A DNA stretch of 64,000 bases from Telmatospirillum siberiense (GTDB taxonomy: Bacteria; Pseudomonadota; Alphaproteobacteria; Rhodospirillales; Magnetospirillaceae), in contig NZ_PIUM01000002.1 of the NCBI RefSeq assembly GCF_002845745.1, positions 248,001 to 312,000 on the forward strand, in the 5' to 3' direction. The translations under genes were made by a program, and so were the position numbers. Positions 16,834 through 25,760 of this stretch are shown in pieces; position 1 is the first letter of the stretch; every line of letters begins with the position of its first letter. The notes under the pieces are model-generated. The model made no database searches. It was not told the DNA's origin and saw only the letters and a program-made list of their open reading frames with translations.

Positions 16834-17346
16834 GTGGGGGGCGATACCAAAATCCTGGGTCTGTTCATGGCCCATCGGCGCAAGCTGCTGAATTACGCAA
16901 ATGGCATCATGGGCGATCGTGCCCGGGCCGAGGATGTGGTGCAGGAAGCCTGGCTGCGCTTCGATGCCGCGGTGGTCGCCCAATCTCCTGACGAACCGGT
17001 CGGCTATCTCTATCGCATCGTGCGCAATCTGGCGCTCGACGGCTGCCGCAGGCAGGCGCGGGAAGAGCGTCATCTCGTTTCGGGGACCGAGGCCGGGATC
17101 GAAGACATGGCCGAAGACCGGCCGTCCCCCGAGGCGGAAACGCTGGCCAGGGATGATATGCGCGTCATGCTGGCGGCGATGGCCGAATTGCCGGAGCGCA
17201 CACGCCGCGCCCTGGAAATGCATCGCTTTACCGGCTGCAAGCTGAAGGACATCGCGGACAATCTTGGCATTTCGGTGGGAGCCGCCCATGCGCTGGTGAT
17301 CGACGGATTGGAACATTGCCGGGCCCGGTTGCACCGCCCATCATGA
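16834..17346 (+). CDS. FecI-type ECF RNA polymerase sigma factor
   Basis: A 170-residue extracytoplasmic-function sigma factor. The sigma-2 region (YANGIMGDRARAEDVVQEAWLRF) and sigma-4 helix-turn-helix (LKDIADNLGISVGAAHALVIDG) are clear. Start is GTG 16834; an internal ATG at 16867 is less likely because the family begins at GGDTKILGLF-like residues. It is followed by its FecR anti-sigma regulator and a TonB receptor with a signalling domain, so it probably activates the receptor gene when the ferric-siderophore is sensed. Confidence 0.92.
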   Translation: MGGDTKILGLFMAHRRKLLNYANGIMGDRARAEDVVQEAWLRFDAAVVAQSPDEPVGYLYRIVRNLALDGCRRQAREERHLVSGTEAGIEDMAEDRPSPEAETLARDDMRVMLAAMAELPERTRRALEMHRFTGCKLKDIADNLGISVGAAHALVIDGLEHCRARLHRPS

Positions 17347-17459
17347 GTTTTTTTGAAAATCACCGTCGCCGATTCGTCTGTGGAATGGGGAGTCCGCCTT
17401 TGGTCGCGCTGGAGGCGGCGGCGCGACCGCAACGCGATCGGCGCGAATCAGGGAAAAAC

Positions 17460-18464
17460 ATGGAACGGACCGCGAATCCGGTGGAGTCACCGAAGAAAGC
17501 CAGCGAATGGATGGTCGCCTTGGCCGAAGAGCCGGACAATTCCGATCTGCGGGCGGCCTTTGCCGTCTGGCTGGCGGCGGATCCGGCGCATGCCGTCGAC
17601 TGGGCGGAGATGCGCAGGACGGTTGCCGCGATCGGACAGCTTCGCGCCATGGACGTCGTTCCGTTCCGCGATGGTTTGGCGCCCCCCGGACGTCCTCCGC
17701 TTTTTTGGTCTCCGTTTCCTGCTCGGCAAAGGTCCGTTTCCAGCCGCCGTCTGGGTTGGGGGGGGGCGATGACGGCCGCCGCCGCCTGTCTGGTTTTTCT
17801 TTTCGGTTCCGATCTCGCCTTGCGTCTGGAGGCCGACCATCTGACCGGTGTGGCGGAATCGCGAACCGTGCGACTGGCCGACGGCAGTTCGATCCTGCTT
17901 GGCCCGCAAAGCGCTGTCGATGTTGTCTTTGGCGAACGGGAACGCCGGGTCCGCCTGCTGAAAGGCGAGGCATTTTTCGACGTGGCGCATGAGGCGCGCC
18001 GTCCCTTCACGGTCCTGGCGCGCGATGTGGCGGCAACGGACCTGGGGACCGCTTTCGATGTTCGGATAACTCCCGATGGAACCGACATCGCCGTCCGGCA
18101 GGGGCTGGTTCAGGTTGATGCCGTCGCGGTCCGGCCGATGGTGTCCGAGCAACTGGCTGCCGGCGATCGGATCCGGATCTCCGCGGCCAGGCCGCCGGCA
18201 CGCGACCGCATCCCGCCCGACGAGGTGGCCTCTTGGACCCAGGGCCAACTCATTGCCAAGAATCGGCCGGTGGCCGAGGTCGTCGATGAATTGCGGCCTT
18301 ATTTCAAAGGCATAATCCTTCTGCGGGGCGAGTCGCTGGCGCGCCAGCCTTTGACCGGCGTCTACAATCTTGCCGACCCGGTGGGCGCGTTGCGTGCCGT
18401 TGCGCGGGCGCAAGGGGCTAGTCTGCACCGCATCTCACCCTGGCTGCTGGTCATCTCCGGCTGA
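17460..18464 (+). CDS. FecR-family transmembrane anti-sigma regulator
   Basis: A 334-residue inner-membrane signal transducer. The cytoplasmic N-terminal FecR_N/DUF4880 segment (ASEWMVALAEEPDN, AFAVWLAADPAHAVDWAEM) binds the sigma factor. One membrane span follows (AAAACLVFLFGSDLAL). The periplasmic FecR domain has RTVRLADGSSILLGPQSAV, LLKGEAFFDVAH and DLGTAFDVR, then a DUF4974-like end (AEVVDELRPYFKGII). ATG 17460 has AGGG six bases upstream. It relays receptor occupancy to the upstream sigma factor. Confidence 0.92.
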   Translation: MERTANPVESPKKASEWMVALAEEPDNSDLRAAFAVWLAADPAHAVDWAEMRRTVAAIGQLRAMDVVPFRDGLAPPGRPPLFWSPFPARQRSVSSRRLGWGGAMTAAAACLVFLFGSDLALRLEADHLTGVAESRTVRLADGSSILLGPQSAVDVVFGERERRVRLLKGEAFFDVAHEARRPFTVLARDVAATDLGTAFDVRITPDGTDIAVRQGLVQVDAVAVRPMVSEQLAAGDRIRISAARPPARDRIPPDEVASWTQGQLIAKNRPVAEVVDELRPYFKGIILLRGESLARQPLTGVYNLADPVGALRAVARAQGASLHRISPWLLVISG

Positions 18465-18623
18465 TGATTTCCGGATGTGGAAAAATTTATCGCGTGCGCC
18501 GGTTTTTTTTGAAAATGCCCGATCGCTCCGTCGTCACGTCAATGGGGAGTGATTATGCGTCTTAATCGCATCTGATCAGCGATCAGCCCCACGCATTAAC
18601 AAGGGGTCTGGAGAGGATTGGAT

Positions 18624-21047
18624 ATGACGATGCTATTTGAGACGGCCTCCGGTGATCGGCGGCGGACCTTTTCGCGGCTTGCCGCCTTGATGATATCCAC
18701 CGCGCTGGCGGCCGGCGCGTTCGGAGTCTCTGCCCTGGCGCAGCAGTCCGAGTCGCCGCAAGCCGGGCAGGGCCGGCCGTCTCGCGGCTTCGATATTCCT
18801 CCGCAGTCGTTGACCGAAGGCCTGACTGCGTTTGGCCGGCAAAGCGGTTGGCAGGTCTCCGTGCATGGGGACCTGATTCAGGGGGTTTCCACGCCGGGCG
18901 TCAGCGGCACCATGTCCCCCGAACAGGCTCTCGGCCGCCTCCTTGCCGGCACCGGTTTTTCCTACAGCTTGTCGGATGGCAATACCGTGACCTTACAGAA
19001 GCTGCCGTCGACCAGCGGCGCCATACCGCTCGATCCGGTGTCGGTGGAAGGTAGGGACGGGGCTGGGGAAACTGCATGGGGGCCGGTACCGGGCTATGTG
19101 GCCAAGCGTAGCGCAGGCGCCACCAAAACCGATACGCCGATCATCGAGACACCGCAAAGCATCAGCGTGATCACCGCCGAGCAGATTGCCGACCGCAAGG
19201 CCGAAACCGTCGAGGATGCCGTGGCCTATACCGCCGGCGTCCGCGTCGGCAGTTCCGGTTTCGACCCCCGCTTCGATCAGATCTCCATCCGCGGTTTCGA
19301 AGTGACGTCGACGGCCGATTACCTGGACGGCCTGCGCCAGCCCAACACCACCTGGCTGTCCTACTACGGGACCGAACCCTATGATCTTGAGCGCGTCGAG
19401 GTGGTCAAGGGGCCGGCCTCGGTCCTCTACGGACAGATCAGTCCCGGCGGCTTGGTCAACCGCGTGAGCAAGCGTCCCGGCGAGGAGGCGCTGCGCGAAG
19501 TGGAATTGCAGGCCGGCAACAACGACCGCTATCAGGGGCAATTCGATCTCGGTGGCAAGGCGAGCCAGGATGGAGAGATTCTTTACCGTCTGGTCGGCGT
19601 GGCCCGTGATGCCGGCACGGATATCGAATGGATCGACGACGATACCCGCTTCCTGGCGCCATCGGTGACCTGGCGGCCAAGCGCGGAGACGCATCTCACG
19701 GTTCTGACTCAATATCAATACAAGCGGACTGCCGGTTCGCCGCGCCCCTACCAGAGCGGTTCGCAACTGACCAAATTCTGGTCGGGGGACGAGCATTTTG
19801 ACAAACTGGAGCAGACCCAATACACCGCCGGCTACGAATTCGAGCATGCGTTCGATGATCGGCTGACGTTTCGCCAGAACGCGCGTTACGGCAATGTCGA
19901 TACGGTCAATCAGTATACCGCCAGCAGCGACAGCGGCGACGGCCACACGCTCAATCGTACCGCCTATGGCGTGTATGAGGCCATGCAATCGGTCGCATTG
20001 GACAATCAGCTTCAGATGCGGTTCGCCACCGGTCCCGTCCGCCATACCCTGCTCGCCGGGCAGGACTATATGTGGCAGGATTCCCATGTCCTCTATGCGT
20101 GGGGTGCCGCGCCCTCGATCGACATTCTGGCGCCCGACCACGACCAGTTCATCGCACGGCCGGCCAATGTGGCGGCAAATCAGAATATCGGCGCCAATCT
20201 CGTCGGCCTTTATGCCCAGGATCAATTGGAGGTCGGCCATTGGCGGCTGACCGGCGGGGTCAGACACGACTGGGCGGATGCCACGACCAGGGACAACCTG
20301 GAGCATCTGGAGGTCAGCCAGAACGACGGTGCGACGACCGGCCGCGCCGGTTTGCTCTATTTGACCGATTCGGGGTTTGCCCCCTTTGCCAGCTACGCCA
20401 CCTCTTTCATGCCGGAATTCGGCCTTGACGCCAATGGGCGGGCCTTTAAGCCGACCGAGGGAAAGCAGTATGAGGCCGGCGTCAAATACCAGCCGCCCGG
20501 CAGCAACAGTCTGGTGACGGCAGCCCTCTACCACCTGACCAAAAGCAATGTGAAGACCACCGATCCCGTTGATCCCCTGAATAGCGTTCAAACCGGCGAG
20601 CAGCGTTCGCGGGGATTGGAACTGGAAGGGGTGGCGGATCTGCGGACGGGGCTGAAACTACTGGGCAGCTATACTTTTACCGATGCCAAGGTGACCAAGA
20701 GCAATGATGTCGATCTCGGCAAGCGTCCGGTGACCGTGCCCCGGCACATGGCGTCCCTGTGGGCGGACTATACCCCGTCATCTGGGACGCTGGCCGGCCT
20801 GGGCGGCGGCGCCGGTGTGCGCTGGGTGGGATCTTCCTACGATGACTTGGCCAATACCCGGAAAAACGATCCCTACACGCAACTGGACGCGGTCATCCAC
20901 TACGATCTGGCGGGCACCGCCACTGGCACCCGACTGGCGCTCAACGTCGGCAACCTGACCGATGAGCGTTATGTGACCTGCGAAAGCGGCTATTGCTATC
21001 GAGGTCAGGGCCGCACGGTGATCGGCAGCATCCGGTACCGCTGGTAG
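18624..21047 (+). CDS. TonB-dependent siderophore receptor with STN signalling domain
   Basis: An 807-residue outer-membrane ferric-siderophore transporter. After a signal peptide (to about residue 38) comes an STN/secretin-like signalling domain (FDIPPQSLTEGLTAFGRQSG, then MSPEQALGRLLAGTGFSYSL, residues about 53-120). A plug follows (IIETPQSISVITAEQI, VRVGSSGF, ISIRGFE, VEVVKGPASVLYGQISPGGLVN) and a 22-strand-type barrel ending in IRYRW. The STN domain matches the FecI/FecR pair upstream, giving a FecA/FpvA-like signalling system. ATG 18624 has GGAGAGG seven bases upstream. Ligand specificity cannot be told; hydroxamate siderophores are common for this branch. Confidence 0.93.
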   Translation: MTMLFETASGDRRRTFSRLAALMISTALAAGAFGVSALAQQSESPQAGQGRPSRGFDIPPQSLTEGLTAFGRQSGWQVSVHGDLIQGVSTPGVSGTMSPEQALGRLLAGTGFSYSLSDGNTVTLQKLPSTSGAIPLDPVSVEGRDGAGETAWGPVPGYVAKRSAGATKTDTPIIETPQSISVITAEQIADRKAETVEDAVAYTAGVRVGSSGFDPRFDQISIRGFEVTSTADYLDGLRQPNTTWLSYYGTEPYDLERVEVVKGPASVLYGQISPGGLVNRVSKRPGEEALREVELQAGNNDRYQGQFDLGGKASQDGEILYRLVGVARDAGTDIEWIDDDTRFLAPSVTWRPSAETHLTVLTQYQYKRTAGSPRPYQSGSQLTKFWSGDEHFDKLEQTQYTAGYEFEHAFDDRLTFRQNARYGNVDTVNQYTASSDSGDGHTLNRTAYGVYEAMQSVALDNQLQMRFATGPVRHTLLAGQDYMWQDSHVLYAWGAAPSIDILAPDHDQFIARPANVAANQNIGANLVGLYAQDQLEVGHWRLTGGVRHDWADATTRDNLEHLEVSQNDGATTGRAGLLYLTDSGFAPFASYATSFMPEFGLDANGRAFKPTEGKQYEAGVKYQPPGSNSLVTAALYHLTKSNVKTTDPVDPLNSVQTGEQRSRGLELEGVADLRTGLKLLGSYTFTDAKVTKSNDVDLGKRPVTVPRHMASLWADYTPSSGTLAGLGGGAGVRWVGSSYDDLANTRKNDPYTQLDAVIHYDLAGTATGTRLALNVGNLTDERYVTCESGYCYRGQGRTVIGSIRYRW

Positions 21048-21164
21048 GAGTTTCTCCTTGGCTTGCTTCGTTGATGTCAATTCGCATTGATGCCTCTTCA
21101 CGGGGCCGGGGATACTGAAATCGTCGAATCCCACCGGGGCCGGGGTGACCGGTCCCGCCGCCGG

Positions 21165-22697
21165 TCATCTGCCGAACGCTTCCTTGTCATGCAATGCAAT
21201 ATGCTGGGCGCACATCTCGAAAACGACGAACTGAACAACCGCATGGAGGGGGATGTCATCACGCCGGAATTTTTCCATGAGGAACCTCATGCGATTTTCG
21301 AGAAGGCGGTGCTTTTCGCGATGGGAGGCGACGCCGTCTGGAACGAGTTCTTCCAGCAGCATTTCCTCTCTTCTGAAGTGCCGCAGAATTTTTCGTTCGA
21401 TTTGTTGCAGCCGCGCATATGCCTGGCGCTTGTCATAGTCCGTGGCTGAAAATGTCAGAAAATCATTGGCCGTCGCTATCAGGTTGCGGTGGTCTTCATC
21501 GACGGCGGGAATTCCCAGAATATCCGACGGATTCCAAGATATTTGAGAAATCCCGTTCTCCTGTTGCAGTGAAATATCGAAAAACGAGCAGTTCTTCCCG
21601 GACGACTTGGCTCGATAGAGCGCGGCGTCCGCGCGTTCGAACCACTGATGCCAATCATCCGAACTCAGGCCCAGGGAAAGACCGATACTGACGCTCAATG
21701 TGCGGTCGAGACCGGTTTCGATAGTGTTGATGGCCATCCTGAGCCGCTCGGCAACCTGTAGCGACTCGTCGACGCCGGCGCCGGGAAGAATGACGATAAA
21801 CTCTTCTCCGCCCCATCGGCCGAGGATGTCGGTCTCTCGGATCGACTGCCCGCAAACGGTTGCCACCAGGCATAAAATGGAATCTCCCGTCGCGTGACCG
21901 AATGTGTCGTTGATAACTTTGAAATTGTCGATGTCGATGATCATCAGTGAGGACGGCGTTCCATAGCGGACAAGGCGCAGCAGTTCGGCATGTCCGACCT
22001 CGTCCAGTTTTCGGCGGTTCCATACCCCCGTCAGCTTGTCCGTCAGAATCATTTCCCGGTTCAGATGGTCGGTTCGCTCTTTGGTCATCAGCACGAAGCC
22101 AATGGCCAGGAAAATGAGTCCTGTCAGGGCGGACAGATAGAGCAGCGATTGCGACAGCGTCGAATCCGAGATGTTTTGAATATGGCTTTTTCCGGTGAGC
22201 GAAAAATATTCGCGGCAAAACATCACCGCCAGATTGAGGAGCACCGCAAAATCGACCATATATTGGCCCTTGCCAGGCGTGTTTTTCCGCTCCGCCGCCA
22301 TCATCCGCAGGACATACAAGTCGACGCCGATCAGGACCATGCTGTTGCAGACAATCCGGCCTTCCGCATTGTCGATGAAAATGGCGGTGAAGAGGGCGGT
22401 CAATACAGCTGGAAGAAAATGGAGTATTTTTGGCATGTTTCGTCTATGAAACAAGGAAATGGCGTGCATGCTGAATGAAAAAAATAAAGAAATCATGATC
22501 TGGGCTGGCAGCAGGGAGGTTTTTCCCAGCCACGGTGATAATAAAATTATTAAATAGGCGGAGCCGTGCAGGATCATGGCATGTGAAAGTTGTTTCAGGC
22601 CACTATTGGGCTCCGTGGGTGAGGCCAGGCGTATTGATCCTCCCAAAGAAAAACTGATGATAAGAATGATAATAAAAACTGTCTGAATGTGTATCAT
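21165..22697 (-). CDS. Membrane diguanylate cyclase with C-terminal hemerythrin domain
   Basis: A 510-residue sensor enzyme expected to make cyclic di-GMP. About seven membrane helices (residues 1-205) lead to a GGDEF domain with active site GGEEF (296-300) and an inhibitory RxxD site (287-290). Residues about 390-510 are a bacteriohemerythrin domain with all di-iron ligands in place: His403, His440, Glu444, His459, His463, His499 and Asp504. The protein probably couples O2 or redox state at the di-iron site to c-di-GMP output. It is convergent with the siderophore receptor; its AT-rich upstream region presumably holds the promoter. Confidence 0.9.
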   Translation of the reverse strand: MIHIQTVFIIILIISFSLGGSIRLASPTEPNSGLKQLSHAMILHGSAYLIILLSPWLGKTSLLPAQIMISLFFSFSMHAISLFHRRNMPKILHFLPAVLTALFTAIFIDNAEGRIVCNSMVLIGVDLYVLRMMAAERKNTPGKGQYMVDFAVLLNLAVMFCREYFSLTGKSHIQNISDSTLSQSLLYLSALTGLIFLAIGFVLMTKERTDHLNREMILTDKLTGVWNRRKLDEVGHAELLRLVRYGTPSSLMIIDIDNFKVINDTFGHATGDSILCLVATVCGQSIRETDILGRWGGEEFIVILPGAGVDESLQVAERLRMAINTIETGLDRTLSVSIGLSLGLSSDDWHQWFERADAALYRAKSSGKNCSFFDISLQQENGISQISWNPSDILGIPAVDEDHRNLIATANDFLTFSATDYDKRQAYARLQQIERKILRHFRREEMLLEELVPDGVASHREKHRLLENRMRFLMEKFRRDDIPLHAVVQFVVFEMCAQHIALHDKEAFGR

Positions 22698-22943
22698 TGC
22701 CGCGTCCGTTGAAATATTTTTACGGTTAAATTTTAAATTTGTAATTTTATGTGTTGGTTACGCAAGGTAAGCGAGCCTTGCACCGCTTATCATCTATTTT
22801 TTATTATTGTTCAAGATATTGCATTTGTAATAATTTTGCGACATTCAGTATAATTGCAGAGTATTTTTGTTTATTTCTTCCTGAGTTGCGTGACGCCCAT
22901 TTCATGGCGCGAAACGGTTTTCCTTCATGAAAATGGCGCCAAG
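22698..22943. other. AT-rich spacer upstream of the diguanylate cyclase
   Basis: About 246 bp of strikingly AT-rich, gene-free DNA in a GC-rich window. It probably contains the promoter region for the minus-strand cyclase gene, but no confident -35/-10 pair could be picked. It ends at a repeat element. Confidence 0.5.
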
Positions 22944-23096
22944 TAATACCAACTCTCGGTGATCGGAACCGATCACCGAGCCCTCAATCGCCGGGCGGGA
23001 TACATCCGTATCCCTTGGCTTCGCGCCAACGATGGCGCGGGCCCTCAATGGGCCAAACCAAGTCTCGATGAGTCGTCCTCATCGAGACTTGGTATA
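22944..23096. repeat. 150-bp element with terminal inverted repeats (copy 1)
   Basis: Bounded by TAATACCAA on the left and TTGGTATAA on the right. Inside are end hairpins (22955-22966 with 22969-22980; 23057-23072 with 23078-23093, perfect 16 bp) and a central GGGATAC-atcc-GTATCCC hairpin (22997-23014). A second copy lies at 28708-28858. It is non-coding and MITE-like. Confidence 0.85.
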
Positions 23097-23164
23097 ATTC
23101 GATTTATCTTTTGGGATATGCTCGTGCCTGTGGCCGCCCAATCAACGGGGCTGTGGGGTGGGTT

Positions 23165-23656
23165 TCAGGTCCCCTTCAAATGCCCGGTGGGCAGGGCCGT
23201 CGTGTATTTGACCTGGGCCAGGGCGAAGCTGGTTCGGATGTTGGCCACCCCGGGGATGCGGGTCAGCACCTCGACCATCAGTTCCTGATATTTGATCAGG
23301 TCTTCCACCACCACCCGCAGCATATAGTCGGATTCGCCGCTCATCAGATAGCACTCCATCACCTCGGGACGTTCCCGGATGGCGGCGTCGAAGATCTCCA
23401 GGGATTGCTTGTCCTGCTGCTTCAAGGACACATGAACGAACACGTTGACCGCCAACCCCAAGGCCAGCGGATCGACCAGGGACACCGATCCCCGGATCAC
23501 CCCTTGCGATTTCATCTCGGCCACCCGCCGCCAGCAGGGCGAGGGCGAGAGGCCGACCTTCTCGGCCAGGTCGGCGTTGCTGATCTCGCTGTCGGCCTGC
23601 AGGGCGTCCAGGATGCGGATGCTGGCCGGATCGAAACGGTCATGTGGGGCCGGCAT
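23165..23656 (-). CDS. Lrp/AsnC-family transcriptional regulator
   Basis: A 163-residue feast/famine regulator. The N-terminal HTH is FDPASIRILDALQADSEISN, then LAEKVGLSPSPCWRRVAEMK; the C-terminal RAM/ACT-like sensing domain includes MECYLMSGESDYMLRVVV and IPGVANIRTSFAL. ATG 23656 has AGGGA six bases upstream. It is divergent from an EamA exporter across a 134-bp spacer. That arrangement usually means the regulator senses an amino acid and controls its exporter. Confidence 0.93.
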   Translation of the reverse strand: MPAPHDRFDPASIRILDALQADSEISNADLAEKVGLSPSPCWRRVAEMKSQGVIRGSVSLVDPLALGLAVNVFVHVSLKQQDKQSLEIFDAAIRERPEVMECYLMSGESDYMLRVVVEDLIKYQELMVEVLTRIPGVANIRTSFALAQVKYTTALPTGHLKGT

Positions 23657-23790
23657 GAAATTCCCTAATTTCTTAAGATATAGGTGAAATATACCTATTT
23701 TCGTTCTGTAATGACAGAGATAGACCGAAATTTCCGTCATTGTCCGGATACGATCACCGGCCATTAACCATTTTCGCCGGAGTCCTGGCC

Positions 23791-24783
23791 ATGTCCGTCA
23801 CCACCCCGACCGGGGCTTATGCCGCCGTTCCCAGGGTCACCATCACGCAATCGGCCCCCTGGCTGACGGTCATGGTGCTGTTCTGGGGCCTGAGCTGGCC
23901 GGCGATGAAACTGGCCGTCGGCGTGGTCCCGCCGCTGTGGCTGTCGGCCATCCGTTTCGGCAGCGCCTCGGCCTGCCTGTTCGCCCTGCTGGCCTTGCGC
24001 GGCGGCATCCGGCTGCCGCCGCGGGCGGACTGGCCCATTCTGGCCAGTATCGGCGGGTTGCAGATGATGGCCTTCACCGCCCTGGGCCTGACCGCCATGC
24101 AATATACCGATGCCGGGCGGGCCGCCGTGCTGGGCTACACCACGCCGCTCTGGGGCGTGCTGGCCGCCTGGGCCTTCGCCGGGCAGCGCCCCACCGCCTG
24201 GCAAGGCTCGGCGCTGGCGGTCGGCATGTCGGGGGTGGCGCTGATCTGTTCGCCGCTGGAAATGGACTGGGGCAACCCCAATGTGGTCAAGGGCAACCTG
24301 TTCCTGTTGCTGGCGGCCATCTGCTGGTCGCTGGTGATCCTGCATGTCCGCCGCCACCGTTTCATGTCGCGGCCCATCGACCTGGCGCCGTGGCAGATGC
24401 TGTTCGCCGCCATTCCGCTGGCGGCGGCGGCCCTGGTCTGGGAGGGCGTGCCCAGCCGGGTGGAATGGACGCCCGACCTGCTGGCGCTGCTGGCCTATAT
24501 CGGTCCGGTGGCCACCTCGGCCTGTTTCGTCATTTCCACCGACCATGGCCGGCGCATCAGCACCTTCGCCATGTCCAACGTCACCATGGGCGTTCCCATC
24601 GTCGGGGTGTTGTCGTCTTCCGCCCTGCTGGGCGAGCACATCACCCGCCCGCTGGGATGCGGCATGGTCCTGATCGTCGCCGGGACCGTTCTGGCCGCCC
24701 TGGCCGTGCGACGCAAGGCCGTCAGCGATTCGATGGCGGCCGAGCGCAACGGCCGGCAAAGACGGGCCTGCGCCATGGGATGA
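23791..24783 (+). CDS. EamA/DMT-family transporter
   Basis: A 330-residue, ten-helix drug/metabolite exporter of the inner membrane. Two EamA repeats are visible: LFWGLSWPAMKLAVGVVPPL with AGRAAVLGYTTPLWGVLAAW, and LAAICWSLVILHVRRH with SNVTMGVPIVGVLSSSALLGE. Start ATG 23791 (GGAG nine bases upstream) is preferred over TTG 23740. It is divergently paired with an Lrp-type regulator, so export of an amino acid or analogue is the best guess. Confidence 0.87.
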   Translation: MSVTTPTGAYAAVPRVTITQSAPWLTVMVLFWGLSWPAMKLAVGVVPPLWLSAIRFGSASACLFALLALRGGIRLPPRADWPILASIGGLQMMAFTALGLTAMQYTDAGRAAVLGYTTPLWGVLAAWAFAGQRPTAWQGSALAVGMSGVALICSPLEMDWGNPNVVKGNLFLLLAAICWSLVILHVRRHRFMSRPIDLAPWQMLFAAIPLAAAALVWEGVPSRVEWTPDLLALLAYIGPVATSACFVISTDHGRRISTFAMSNVTMGVPIVGVLSSSALLGEHITRPLGCGMVLIVAGTVLAALAVRRKAVSDSMAAERNGRQRRACAMG

Positions 24784-24811
24784 CGAAATCGCGGGCTGGC
24801 ATTCTAAAATA

Positions 24812-24845
24812 AAAACGAATAAATATTGTCTTATCAATTCGTTTT
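24812..24845 (+). promoter_or_regulatory. Candidate LysR operator upstream of the lysR gene
   Basis: AAAACGAAT (24812-24820) and ATTCGTTTT (24837-24845) form a perfect inverted repeat 24 bases before the LysR start. The left half plus AAATATT recurs upstream of the quinone oxidoreductase gene at 27843-27858, pointing to one shared regulator. Confidence 0.5.
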
Positions 24846-24868
24846 TTAGCTATGTGCGCGAGGATCCC

Positions 24869-25750
24869 ATGCGCTACCCCGATCTGGAGATCGATCTGCT
24901 TCGCGCCTTTGTCGCGGTGGTGGAAACCGGCAGCTTCACGGGCGCGGCCGAGGCGGTGGGGCGGTCGCAATCGGCGATCAGCCAGAAGGTGCTGCGGCTG
25001 GAGGAAATCCTCGACCGGCGGGTATTCAATCGGACCAGCCGGTCGATGAGCCTGACCCGCGAAGGCGAGCGCCTGCTGGCCGCCGCCCGGCAGCTTCTGG
25101 AATTCAACGATTCGCTGCTGCGCGACTTGCGTGAACCGGATACGGCGGGCACGCTGCGCCTCGGCATTTCCGAGGATTTCATTCCGGCCCAACTTCCCGC
25201 CCTGCTCGCCCGGTTCGGCCGCATCTATCCCGGCGTCCACCTTGAATTGATGACCGGCCTGAGCTGCCGGTTGCTGGAAGCTTATGACGGCGGGCTGCTG
25301 GACGCGGTCATCGCCAAAAAGGATGGGGCGGCGCAACGCGGCCGGGTGATCTGGCGCGAACCCCTGGTGTGGATGGCGGCGGCGGATTACCAGTCCGATC
25401 CCGCCCGGCCGGTGCGGCTGGTGATGCTGCCCCCGCCCTGTACCTACCGCGAGCTGATGATCTCCTCGCTGGACGGCCTCCGCCGCGACTGGGTGGCGGC
25501 CTGCACGGCGAGCAGCCTGATGGGCATTCAGGCGGCGGTGGCAGGCGGGCTGGGCGTCACCGTCCTCGGCCGTTCCTTCGTTCAGCCCCACATGCAGATC
25601 CTGCGCAGTCCCGAGCTTTGGCCGGTGCTGCCGATGACCGAGATCGTCGTCGTCGGCGAGGAGGGCCAGGGCGCCGCCCTGGTGCGGTCCCTGGTCGATT
25701 TCCTGACCGAGAGCCTGTCGGGGAACGAGGCCCTGCTGCGGGTCTCGTGA
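24869..25750 (+). CDS. LysR-family transcriptional regulator
   Basis: A 293-residue LTTR. The N-terminal winged HTH is LEIDLLRAFVAVVETGSFTG, then AAEAVGRSQSAISQKVLRLE and LTREGERLL; the C-terminal periplasmic-binding-like effector domain starts near GTLRLGISEDFIP. Start ATG 24869 has GAGG six bases upstream. It is convergent with two quinone-oxidoreductase-like genes, and a shared upstream motif suggests it controls both itself and them. The effector is unknown; electrophiles or quinones would fit the neighbours. Confidence 0.92.
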   Translation: MRYPDLEIDLLRAFVAVVETGSFTGAAEAVGRSQSAISQKVLRLEEILDRRVFNRTSRSMSLTREGERLLAAARQLLEFNDSLLRDLREPDTAGTLRLGISEDFIPAQLPALLARFGRIYPGVHLELMTGLSCRLLEAYDGGLLDAVIAKKDGAAQRGRVIWREPLVWMAAADYQSDPARPVRLVMLPPPCTYRELMISSLDGLRRDWVAACTASSLMGIQAAVAGGLGVTVLGRSFVQPHMQILRSPELWPVLPMTEIVVVGEEGQGAALVRSLVDFLTESLSGNEALLRVS

Positions 25751-25760
25751 GGGCAGCCGA

